Made by a program: the position numbers and the translations under genes
The notes under the pieces: model-generated
What the model saw: the letters and a program-made list of their open reading frames with translations, nothing else
Told to the model about the DNA's origin: nothing
Database searches by the model: none
Source of the DNA: an uncultured Clostridia bacterium
GTDB taxonomy: Bacteria; Bacillota; Clostridia; HGM11514
Length of the DNA stretch: 23,396 bases
Reading direction: 5' to 3'
NCBI GenBank assembly: GCA_902478725.1
Contig: CABSMD010000018.1
Coordinates: forward strand, 1 to 23,396
Part shown: positions 1 through 8,100 of the stretch, piece after piece
Position numbering within the stretch: position 1 is the first letter of the stretch
How the letters are laid out: every line of letters starts with the position of its first letter

Positions 1-177
1 TGTTGAAAAGTGAATTGCCTATATTATACCATAGACTGGCAGTTTTTTCAATCCAAAATCCCGTTTGCAAGATATGCGAATTTTCGACAACCTCGCAAGA
101 TGGTTGAACAAATTGAAAAAACGGCGTGTTAGAATAAGACCATAACAAACGGAAAAACGAATGGAAAGGGGATCGTC

Positions 178-1038
178 ATGCGCTATACAGATATTCCTAG
201 CAGAAATAACAGCCTGTTCCCGTTCTGCTTTTTTGACGGCGTCGATATCGGGGAAGAGAAGCAGAAGCCCGTTTTTAGCTGGCATGAAGAGCTGGAGCTT
301 GTCTATTGTATGTTTGAAGGGAATGCGGAGATTGATGGTGTTACCTATGCGGTTTCCAAAGAGGATATCCTGCTGATCAACCCACGCCAGTTGCATACGC
401 TGCAAGCCTATGGATCAGGTAATATGTGGGTGCTCAGGGTGAATCTTGAAACGCTTGGCGTCTCAGCGGACGAAATCAGTGGTACGTCCGGCCTGTTGTT
501 TCCGAACCATATCGGGCAGCGAAATTCCATTTATCAGCCGGTTTGTGGCTGTATGCAGGAGATCGCGGGCCTCATGCGGGGTGAGCTGCCGGGCAAGCAT
601 CTGCAATTGAAAAGCCTGCTGTATCATATGATGTATTTATTTTATACCAACGGTAAGCTGGAAAGCCACGCAGACAATAAGAAGGGGCAGACCGGTTTTG
701 TACAAAAGACCCTGTTATATATGAAGAAAAATATAGATCAACAGATCACGATTGATGATCTGGCGAAAAATGTGCATTTTAGCTCCTATCATTTTATCAA
801 AGCATTTAAAAGGTATATGCAGTTATCCCCGATGGAATATCTGCAGAAAATCCGTTTAAACTATGCCGTAAACTACCTTGCGGAGGGAAAATCAATCACC
901 GACACGGCCTATCTCTGCGGGTTCAATAACATCAGCTATTTTATCCGTGTGTTTAAGCGGCATTATAATATGACTCCGAAGGCGTACCAGAACCAGCTGA
1001 CACCGGTTTGCGCACCGTCGGCTGTGAATCAGGAATAA
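178..1038 (+). CDS. AraC-family transcriptional regulator (first of four)
   Basis: The 286-aa protein is a cytoplasmic AraC/XylS-type activator. Residues about 30-80 look like the AraC sensing cupin: WHEELELVY is followed by a glycine-containing turn and by DILLINPRQLH, the usual end of the cupin barrel. Residues about 174-275 form the double helix-turn-helix, with the first helix pair around TIDDLAKNVHFSSYHFIKAF and the family signature GFNNISYFIRVFKRHYNMTP near the end. The ATG follows GGAAAGGGGATCGTC, an acceptable ribosome binding site. It is followed by a strong hairpin shared with the convergent secreted-protein gene. The ligand cannot be read from sequence; by context it is probably a sugar. 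The family call is secure, the target inferred. Confidence 0.93.
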   Translation: MRYTDIPSRNNSLFPFCFFDGVDIGEEKQKPVFSWHEELELVYCMFEGNAEIDGVTYAVSKEDILLINPRQLHTLQAYGSGNMWVLRVNLETLGVSADEISGTSGLLFPNHIGQRNSIYQPVCGCMQEIAGLMRGELPGKHLQLKSLLYHMMYLFYTNGKLESHADNKKGQTGFVQKTLLYMKKNIDQQITIDDLAKNVHFSSYHFIKAFKRYMQLSPMEYLQKIRLNYAVNYLAEGKSITDTAYLCGFNNISYFIRVFKRHYNMTPKAYQNQLTPVCAPSAVNQE

Positions 1039-1065
1039 TTTGTGGTTATAAAAAATATATGAATG

Positions 1066-1095
1066 AAAAGGAGAGGGGATTTCCCCTCTCCTTTT
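1066..1095. terminator. Bidirectional intrinsic terminator
   Basis: A perfect 14-bp inverted repeat (1066-1079 with 1082-1095, two-base loop) has AAAA on its left flank and TTTT on its right, so it can terminate transcripts from either side. It lies 28 bases after the AraC stop codon and faces the convergent gene ending at 1164. Confidence 0.85.
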
Positions 1096-1123
1096 GTGAG
1101 CTCTAATATAGTTTCTGTGTCAG

Positions 1124-1153
1124 CGGCCAAGCCTGTTTAAACAGGCTTGGCCG
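1124..1153. repeat. 30-bp perfect palindrome between convergent genes
   Basis: Bases 1124-1138 are exactly complementary to 1139-1153 with no unpaired centre; the middle is TGTTTAAACA. It lies 11 bases beyond the stop codon of the minus-strand secreted-protein gene. Neither flank has a clear T tract, so it may be part of a tandem terminator with 1066-1095 or a protein-binding site. The palindrome is certain, the role is not. Confidence 0.7.
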
Positions 1154-1163
1154 TTCTGAATGC

Positions 1164-2459
1164 TTATTGAATGGTGATATCTTTTGGATCGCTGTAGCTT
1201 GTCTCTCCCGTAGAGGTGGTCACATAGGCCTTTACGGTGTAAGTCTTTCCGGTCTCCAGCGCCGCGCCAAACGCGCGGATACCAAATGTCCCGTCGCTTG
1301 TAACCCTTTCCGCCCGTAACGTAACATCCTTCTTACTGCCGTCCTTGTCGGTCACCACCACACCGTAAGCGATGCTATCCCAGCTTAGGGTGTCCGGCTT
1401 ACCAATCGTGATATACAGGAGGAAGCTGTTGTATTCCGGCTTAGTCGGATCGAAATGATACAATCCCTGAATCACGTTGGAGCTGATTGCAACGGTCGGA
1501 ATCAGCGACTGGCTTTGAACAAAGGTAACCGTCAGGGTCTGACCATCTGTGGTAACATTATTTACCGTGACCTCATTTTGCGCGTTTACGGTTGATGTAA
1601 TATCAGTCGAGCCATACATGACCTTCGAGATCTGATAGCCGCTGTCGGGTTCCAGCTTAAAGGTCTTGGAACCACCGCTGAGAACGGCCACATCCGTACC
1701 CGTTACATCTGTCGTGCCGTCGAGTACCTTGCCGTTTGCCGTAGATGCGACCTTGATCGTCAGGTTACCGTCGTCGACTTCGTAAACGCCGACGCTTTCG
1801 ATCGTATATTGATTCATTACATCCGGCCTGTTTATAAAAGCAAGTGCCGGGTGGATTGGAAAAGAATCGATCTCATTTCCCTCTGCGTCCTTGATGCCGA
1901 GAAATGAAAACGGAATTTTTACAGTCTGCCAATCGGTTGTATTAGCCGGATAGGTGGTAGCAAACGAAAGATTAATCATACTGGAAACCGCCTGATAACC
2001 TGTTCTTCCTTTGCACCATACCTGATATGTATGATAAGCGGCCGGTTGCTTGTTAAATGGCAATACCTGTACTTGGATCGGGGATTCCGATCCAGCGTTG
2101 GACTTCATCCTGACCCGTAACTCATAGCTCTTTCCCTTTTCAATGGGGATAGGAACGGTAGTTGATTGATAAAAAAATCTGATTTCTCCGCCCTCCCATT
2201 GTGAAACGATTGCGTTGCCTGTCCCTGCCTCGTTTGCGTTTGCCCCTATAACCATGCGGCCGCCGTTTGCGCCGCTGTTTTGTTCCTTCCAAGGCGCTTG
2301 GGCCGACACCTTGTTCAGGTCAATCCCTACGGGGTACAAGGTAGCGTCGTTAAACACGGTTTCATGAACCATCTTGTCCACCGGCGCAGCAAATGCTGTC
2401 AAACTAAAAGATGTCATTAAAAACAAAAATACAACAACTAAACAAATCCCCTTCTTCAT
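1164..2459 (-). CDS. Secreted CBM-like carbohydrate-binding protein
   Basis: A 431-aa exported protein with no catalytic domain that I recognise. The ATG at 2459 is preferred over an upstream in-frame ATG at 2507 because it follows GGAGGGATACT and starts a clean signal peptide (MKKGICLVVVFLFLMTSF, cleaved near AFAAP, about residue 25). Residues about 30-235 resemble a CBM4/9-type beta-sandwich: ligand-side aromatics, a long internal hydrophobic strand pattern, and GKSYELRVRMKSNAG, typical of such modules. Residues about 240-315 resemble a divergent InlB-type repeat (SGYQISKVMYGSTDIT). The last about 100 residues look fibronectin-III-like, with GKTYTVKAYVTTSTGET near the end. No anchor is visible, so it is either released or held by binding. 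It lies between two AraC regulators. Secretion is secure; the module assignments are by eye. Confidence 0.8.
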   Translation of the reverse strand: MKKGICLVVVFLFLMTSFSLTAFAAPVDKMVHETVFNDATLYPVGIDLNKVSAQAPWKEQNSGANGGRMVIGANANEAGTGNAIVSQWEGGEIRFFYQSTTVPIPIEKGKSYELRVRMKSNAGSESPIQVQVLPFNKQPAAYHTYQVWCKGRTGYQAVSSMINLSFATTYPANTTDWQTVKIPFSFLGIKDAEGNEIDSFPIHPALAFINRPDVMNQYTIESVGVYEVDDGNLTIKVASTANGKVLDGTTDVTGTDVAVLSGGSKTFKLEPDSGYQISKVMYGSTDITSTVNAQNEVTVNNVTTDGQTLTVTFVQSQSLIPTVAISSNVIQGLYHFDPTKPEYNSFLLYITIGKPDTLSWDSIAYGVVVTDKDGSKKDVTLRAERVTSDGTFGIRAFGAALETGKTYTVKAYVTTSTGETSYSDPKDITIQ

Positions 2460-2487
2460 AGTATCCCTCCTATAAATTTGTAGCCTT

Positions 2488-2493
2488 ATTATA
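2488..2493 (-). promoter_or_regulatory. Candidate -10 box of the secreted CBM-like gene
   Basis: On the minus strand this reads TATAAT, about 28 bases upstream of the ATG at 2459. No good -35 hexamer stands 16-18 bases further up, which would suit an activator-dependent promoter such as an AraC target. Confidence 0.45.
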
Positions 2494-2536
2494 CTTTTTT
2501 TCACCATATAATTCTTGTGTTTTTCATTAAAAAAAC

Positions 2537-2565
2537 TTGCAAAATCATTATACCTATGTTAAACT
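2537..2565 (+). promoter_or_regulatory. Candidate sigma-A promoter of the second AraC gene
   Basis: TTGCAA at 2537-2542 and TAAACT at 2560-2565 are separated by 17 bases. Each hexamer matches the consensus at four of six positions, so this is a weak but correctly spaced candidate. It is divergent from the promoter of the CBM-like gene. Confidence 0.4.
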
Positions 2566-2585
2566 ATACCCAAATTCGGTATGTT

Positions 2586-2606
2586 GGCGGAACAGTGCCG
2601 CCTTTT
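2586..2606 (+). promoter_or_regulatory. Small leader hairpin followed by T run
   Basis: GGCGG (2586-2590) can pair with CCGCC (2598-2602) and is followed by TTTT, between the candidate promoter and the ribosome binding site of the AraC gene at 2627. It resembles a short attenuator, but five base pairs is marginal. Confidence 0.25.
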
Positions 2607-2626
2607 GCACTGAAAGGGGGAGAGAT

Positions 2627-3493
2627 ATGGATAAATTGGAAGAATTAGAGACTCTGTACCATCTTTCATATAGTAAAGCGGTAAGCATATATAGGGATGG
2701 GGCTTTTATACCGCATCTGCATAATGTATACGAAATCTATTTCAGCATCAGCGGTGCCGATTACTTTTTGATCAATGGGGTGAAGCACCCGGTTTTGCCC
2801 AACGATATTTTTATCATTCCTCCGTTGGTAACGCATCTGCTGGTATCCAAAACCGGTGAAATGTATGAGCGGTACGTGCTGCATGTAAACGCACATCTGT
2901 TTTCGTTTTTGGATTCCAACCCGCAGATCGATACGCGCCTGTACACACTGTTTAATAAAATCGGTATGGAGAAGCGGTACAAGCTGACGATCCCCGAGCC
3001 GGAGGCCCAACATTTTAAAGAGGTGTGTCATGAAAGTTTTCGGGATCAGGTTATGTGTGATGCGTGCAATAAAAGGTTGATCGAGTTATCCGGCGCGGTC
3101 AGGATTCTTGCCCTGCTGGTTCGCAAGCTGTATGCGGATGCCCGGCTGAAGGATGAAATGTTTGAGCACAGTCCTTTGATTGCCCGTGCGGTCGAGTATG
3201 TCGAAAGCCGTCTGGCTACTCCCATTCAGGTAGAGGAGATGGCAAACGCACTCTATGTCAGTAAAACGACCCTGTACCAGGAATTTAAAAAGAATCTGAA
3301 CATGTCGGCAAAGCAATACATCGTTTACCGGAAGATACTTGAGGCCAAGCAGCTCCTGCGTGAGGGCGGGACTGTCAAGGCCACTGCGGAGCAGTGCGGA
3401 TTTAATGACTATACCAATTTTATCAAAGCGTTTACCAATGAAGTCGGCATATCGCCAAAGAATTTTAAAAAACTCCGGCTTACAAGCAAATAG
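2627..3493 (+). CDS. AraC-family transcriptional regulator (second of four)
   Basis: A 288-aa AraC/XylS-type regulator. The ATG at 2627 is chosen over the in-frame ATG at 2537 because it follows AAAGGGGGAGAGAT directly. The upstream stretch also reads as leader DNA with a promoter-like sequence. The cupin begins at about residue 28 (PHLHNVYEIYFSISG) and ends with DIFIIPPLVTHLL. The DNA-binding part covers about residues 181-284: QVEEMANALYVSKTTLYQEF is the first recognition region and GFNDYTNFIKAFTNEVGISP the family signature. It is read away from the CBM-like gene across a 167-base intergenic region and is the obvious candidate regulator of that gene. Family certain, ligand unknown. Confidence 0.93.
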   Translation: MDKLEELETLYHLSYSKAVSIYRDGAFIPHLHNVYEIYFSISGADYFLINGVKHPVLPNDIFIIPPLVTHLLVSKTGEMYERYVLHVNAHLFSFLDSNPQIDTRLYTLFNKIGMEKRYKLTIPEPEAQHFKEVCHESFRDQVMCDACNKRLIELSGAVRILALLVRKLYADARLKDEMFEHSPLIARAVEYVESRLATPIQVEEMANALYVSKTTLYQEFKKNLNMSAKQYIVYRKILEAKQLLREGGTVKATAEQCGFNDYTNFIKAFTNEVGISPKNFKKLRLTSK

Positions 3494-3529
3494 AGATGCC
3501 CCAACACGGTTAGGGCATCTTTATTTATT
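3494..3529 (+). terminator. Intrinsic terminator after the second AraC gene
   Basis: AGATGCCC (3494-3501) pairs with GGGCATCT (3513-3520) around an 11-base loop and is followed by TTATTTATT. It begins directly after the stop codon and its T tract overlaps the last codons of the convergent AraC gene that ends at 3525. Confidence 0.85.
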
Positions 3530-4952
3530 GACCGCGGTACATTTTACGAAACGCAAGTGGGGTGCAGCCCTCATACTTTCGAAACGTCTGACAGAAAAAG
3601 GAGAAGCTGGAGAACCCCGTCGCCATTGCGATTTCCGAAATGCTTTGTTCACCGGCGAGGATCATTTTTTTTGCTTCGGCCAGCCGGCGCTGGATGATGT
3701 ATTGTGTGATGGTCATATTCGTGACCGTCTTAAAGGAACTGCATGCGTAAGACTTGCTGATAGGGATGCTGCGGCAAAGCTGATCGATGCTGAAATTTTC
3801 AAATAAATGCTCGTTGACGAATTTCATCATGTGAGAGATATGCTTGGGATAATTGTAGGCGGATTGAAACTCGCTTTTATAAAGGAGCATGAACAATTCG
3901 GCCAAATACGCCTGTACCAGGGCGCGTCCGGTAAAATCCGTGTCTTCTGCCACGTAGCTGATTTTGCGGAACAGCTCGTCGATTTCCAACGTGATCCGAT
4001 AGGCGAACACCCGGTACACATTTTTCCGGTAGCGGAACAGGGTATCCCAAACCGGCTGCATTTCCAGCGTCTCAATCATAGGATACACAAAACTTTTGGA
4101 AACCGTTAGCTTGTTGCGGATAAACTGTCCGGTGTCAGAAGGGTTGATGCTGTGCACTTCGCTTTCCGGAATGATATAGACCGCCCCCTGTGTGATCGGG
4201 TAGATTTTATCTTTAATCAGGACATAACCGCCGTTGGTGCAGGGCTGCATGATGACAAAGCACTCGTCCGCATCGAGATAGGGATAGCAGATGTCAGCGC
4301 CGATCTGCACATTGTTTATAAAGAATTTCAAAGTATCCGCTATGGTGTCGATCTCTACCCGCACCGTATACCAGGTCCGATAGCGTAAAAACTCTCCGCC
4401 GACCTTGAGGCAGCTTGTCACCCGTGACCCTTCCAGTGTGCTGTACACAGGGCGGATTTCATACCCTTGCGGATAGGTGTTTCCAACGGTGATCTTAAAA
4501 ATGTTGTTTCCCCGGCTGTCATAAGCGTCAAAAAACTTGACTGTGCTTTCCGGTGCGCCCGGCCCCTCCAGCCGAAAATCCCCCTCAAAGGTGATCTTTC
4601 CGGAGTAATGTCCGTTCAAATCAATAACCGCCTTTTCTGTACTCGACGTATCCGAGAGAAACGCGCGTTTCTTATCATCCGAAATCTGCGTCCGAAAATC
4701 TGTGTCCGCATCATCCGGCCTTTGGACAACTGTGAAGCGGCCGGGCCGGACGGCCGGGGAGTCGCCGTCTACCTGAAAAATTTTATTACCGGATTCATCC
4801 ATCAAACGAATTCCACCAATTAAAAACCGGTGTCTTTGCCCGGCCGAGTCATGGTAGGACTGCAGACAGGAAATGTCGTCGACTACCTTGCTGTGCCGGG
4901 CCGGAGGCGTATTTTCCCCGCCCTTTTTTCGATAATAGGCTTGAAATTCCAT
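3525..4952 (-). CDS. AraC-family regulator with an N-terminal lectin-like (ConA/LamG-type) domain
   Basis: At 475 aa this is nearly 200 residues longer than its relatives here. The ATG follows AAGGAGGGATCAGG. Residues about 22-217 are clearly related to the lectin-like N-terminal domain of the divergently encoded secreted protein (5109-10316): GKITFEGDFRLEG faces GKIIFEGQFRLEG, and TWYTVRVEIDT faces TWHTLRVEIDT. Residues about 223-300 form the cupin, ending AVYIIPESEVHS. Residues about 370-475 are the double helix-turn-helix, with IDQLCRSIPISKSYACSSF and GFSSFSFFCQTFRKYEGCTP. There is no signal peptide or membrane segment, so it should be cytoplasmic. It shares a 156-base divergent intergenic region with the secreted gene and probably controls it. 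A sugar-sensing role for the lectin-like part is inference. Confidence 0.9.
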   Translation of the reverse strand: MEFQAYYRKKGGENTPPARHSKVVDDISCLQSYHDSAGQRHRFLIGGIRLMDESGNKIFQVDGDSPAVRPGRFTVVQRPDDADTDFRTQISDDKKRAFLSDTSSTEKAVIDLNGHYSGKITFEGDFRLEGPGAPESTVKFFDAYDSRGNNIFKITVGNTYPQGYEIRPVYSTLEGSRVTSCLKVGGEFLRYRTWYTVRVEIDTIADTLKFFINNVQIGADICYPYLDADECFVIMQPCTNGGYVLIKDKIYPITQGAVYIIPESEVHSINPSDTGQFIRNKLTVSKSFVYPMIETLEMQPVWDTLFRYRKNVYRVFAYRITLEIDELFRKISYVAEDTDFTGRALVQAYLAELFMLLYKSEFQSAYNYPKHISHMMKFVNEHLFENFSIDQLCRSIPISKSYACSSFKTVTNMTITQYIIQRRLAEAKKMILAGEQSISEIAMATGFSSFSFFCQTFRKYEGCTPLAFRKMYRGQ

Positions 4953-4973
4953 CCTGATCCCTCCTTAAGAAAC

Positions 4974-5002
4974 AGTATAATACAAATTCTTACCAATAGC
5001 AA
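4974..5002 (-). promoter_or_regulatory. Candidate sigma-A promoter of the lectin-domain AraC gene
   Basis: On the minus strand TTGCTA (4997-5002) is followed after 17 bases by TATACT (4974-4979), about 20 bases upstream of the ATG and just ahead of the ribosome binding site. The hexamers match consensus at four and five of six positions. Confidence 0.5.
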
Positions 5003-5036
5003 TGAAAAAAGAAACCAAGCTAAAATTTTAAGCAAT

Positions 5037-5052
5037 ATATCGATAGCGATAT
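5037..5052. promoter_or_regulatory. Inverted repeat, possible operator in the divergent region
   Basis: ATATCG (5037-5042) and CGATAT (5047-5052) flank a four-base spacer. It lies between the two divergent genes, upstream of TACAAT (5067-5072), a -10-like box for the secreted beta-helix gene that has no good -35. AraC proteins more often bind direct repeats, so assignment to the neighbouring regulator is tentative. Confidence 0.3.
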
Positions 5053-5108
5053 CAGTGGATACGGGCTACAATAAAGCTGCAACAGAGAATAAAAGGGAGG
5101 GAAAAACT

Positions 5109-8100
5109 ATGAAATTTTTTAGTCAAAAGCGTTTTTTTGCGTTCCTTTTGGCTGTGTGCATCATCCTGTCGGGTTTTCAGGGAGTGGTGCTTGCACAGAC
5201 GAATGTGTTTGAGCAAAATTTCAATGACAATCTGGACGGCGTCACGCCGGCATCGTTCAAAACGGTAGAGCGTCCGGCCGACGGCGTAACAGAATACTTG
5301 CCGTACACGCCGGCGCCGAATGACGGCAAGGACGGCGCGCTCCTATCTAATATGGAGAACGGGGCGAAGGCGAAGATTGATTTCGGCGGCACGAAAACCG
5401 GCAAAATCATCTTTGAAGGCCAGTTCCGTCTGGAAGGGCGGGAGGCGGCTTCCTCTGCTATCAAGTTTTTTGACATCTATGACGACAAGAATCAGTGTAT
5501 CCTTATGTTTACCATCGGGAATTCCGATGCAAACGGCTTTGATGTCCGTCCGGTACACCGAAGCGCCGACGGAGCCGCGCAGACCGCCCCTCACCCGATC
5601 AATGGGGGACGGATTCCCTATAAAACCTGGCATACCCTCCGTGTGGAGATCGATACCGAGATCGGAACGATGGATGTGTTCGTAAACGGCTACCAGCTGG
5701 TCAGTGGTGGACATCCGTGGGGCTATACCGAGGCGGGGACAAAGATTCCCAACATTGCTTATTCCACCTCCTACCACAGCGCGGCCGGTCATACCATTCC
5801 GTTTTTGATCGATAACGTAAGGATTTATCGGGATGCCCCGCTTGTAAGATCCGTTTCTATAAAAGGGGCCGCCATGGTCGGCGGGACGCTGACGGCGGAA
5901 GCGGATATCTATTACCCAGGCGGCTATACTGCCGGAGCTCCTGTTTATACGTGGGAGTCTTCTGCAAACGGAACCGACGGCTGGCAGCCGGTAGATGGTG
6001 CGAACGCCGTTTCCTATACCATTGCGGCGGGCGATCAAGGCCGCTTCCTGCGGGTGGGAGTCACGCCAACCAAACAGGACGGTACGCCCGACGGCGACAC
6101 GGTTTACTCGGATGCGGCCGGCCCGGTGCAGGAGCTTGCCGCACCGCCTGCCATCAACGGGGAAGTGACGATCATCGGCGAACCGGAGGTTGGCAATGAA
6201 CTGTCCCCGGGCTATACCTATCAGCCATCCTCTTCCAATAAACCGGAGGGTGAAAGCCTGTTTTTGTGGGAGCGTGCCGATACGGCGGACGGCGATTTTA
6301 CCACCGTCGCGTCCACCAGAAAGTATACCCCGGTCTTTGCGGATAAGAATACATATATCCGCCTGACCGTTACGCCGGTGGATACCTCCGGCCTTGCGGG
6401 AATGCCCAAGATTTCTGCGCCGGTGCTGGTCACCTCCGATGCCGACGGATTTGTCTTCTATGTCGCGCCGGACGGGGACGACGAAAACCCCGGTACGCAA
6501 TCCAAACCGTTTGCAACCATGGAAAAGGCAAAAACGGCGGTACAGAGTCTTGCCAACCAGGCGCCTGTGACCGTGCTGTTCCAAGCGGGAGAGTATGACC
6601 TGGCCGAAACCGTCAGCTTTACCGCCGCAGATTCGGGCACGGCGGAGAATCCGGTGGTGTATCGGGCCTATGGTGACGGGGAGGTGCGGTTTGTCGGCGG
6701 AAAAACGCTGGATACCGGTTTGGCCGTTCCCGTCACCGACCAGGCGGTGTTGGGCCGCGTGATCGATCCGTATGCCAAAACCCGTCTGGTGCAGATCGAT
6801 CTTCATGCCCAGGGGATCACAGATATCCCGGCGTTACCGGACGGCTATGGATACGCGCAAAAGGGCTGGCAGCCGATGGAGGTGTATTTTAATGGCAAGG
6901 CGCTGACTCTTGCGCGCTGGCCGAACGATTCCTTTTTAAACATTAATTTTGCCCAGGGGCAGAATCCCAATTTTACCCTCGGCTATGACGATCCCGAGGA
7001 CAGGGCAAAGTTGTGGGATATATCCAAAGTGGAGAACGATCTGTTTATCTGGGGTAACATCGGCTATACCTGGGCCGGTGTCAGCAACCGGATCAAAACG
7101 ATTGATCCTCAAAACAAGCGGTTTACTTCCGCGAGCGGCACCCAGTACGCACCGGCGGTTGGCCGTAAATTCTACTTCTTCAACCTGATTGAGGAGCTCG
7201 ACCAGCCGGGCGAGTGCTATATCGACCGGGAGAACGGAATCTTGTATTTCTATCCGCCGTCTGATCTGGAGGGGGCTGAGCTGGCGGTGTCCCTGCTGGA
7301 TACCTCCATGCTGAACCTGAGCGGTGCAAGCCATATCACCTTTGATGGACTGACCTTCACCGAAACGCGCGGCAATATTGTGGACGCAACCGGAGTGGAC
7401 GGAATCACGATCCAAAACTGTGAGCTTTCTCATACCTCCTCAAACGCCGTTACCTTGTCCGGTAAAAACTGTACGGTAGAAAACTGCCATATCTATGACC
7501 TGGGCGGCAATAACGGCACCGGCGGCATTCATATTTCCGGCGGCGACCGCAAGACCCTGACCCCATCCGGCCATGTCATCCGCAATAACCGGATCCATTC
7601 CGGCGACCGTGTGTATCCGGTGGGCGGGGCCTCGCTCATCCGGGCGACCGGGGTCGGCCATGTGATCGAAAACAACGAGCTTTACGACGCGACCGCCTAC
7701 CTGGTACAGTTTGTGGAAGCGAATGATATCCAGTTCAATTATAACGAGGTGCATGATGCGGTACGCCTGTCCTCCGACGCGGGGGCTGTAACCTGGGGGC
7801 GCGATCCGACCATGCTGGGCATTGAGATTAAGTACAACTATTTCCATGACGTCGGCAATACCTATGGCGGCTACGGCCAGCAGTCCATCTTCACCGACGA
7901 CGGCGCGGCGGGCGGCTATATCTATGGAAACATTTTTTACCGCGGTACCCTGACCACCGACCAGGGTGGAACGCCCAGCGTAAGTTTCCCGATCAAGACC
8001 AACGGCGGCCAGTTCATGAGGGTGGAAAACAACATCTTTGTGGATTCTCCTTCCGCTACCCGTTTTCAACCGTGGAACCAGGGCTCCGACCGTTCGCTTC

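Noticed and set aside
4830..5108. N-terminal extension of the SLH protein
   Set aside because: The extra 93 residues overlap the start of the divergent regulator and its promoter and have no signal peptide, whereas the ATG at 5109 has both a strong ribosome binding site and a signal peptide.
5343..6806. 487-aa open frame on the minus strand inside the SLH protein gene
   Set aside because: It lies antisense to a clearly coding frame, has no ribosome binding site, domain or signal peptide, and its His/Arg/Gly-rich composition is that of a mirror frame of GC-rich codons.
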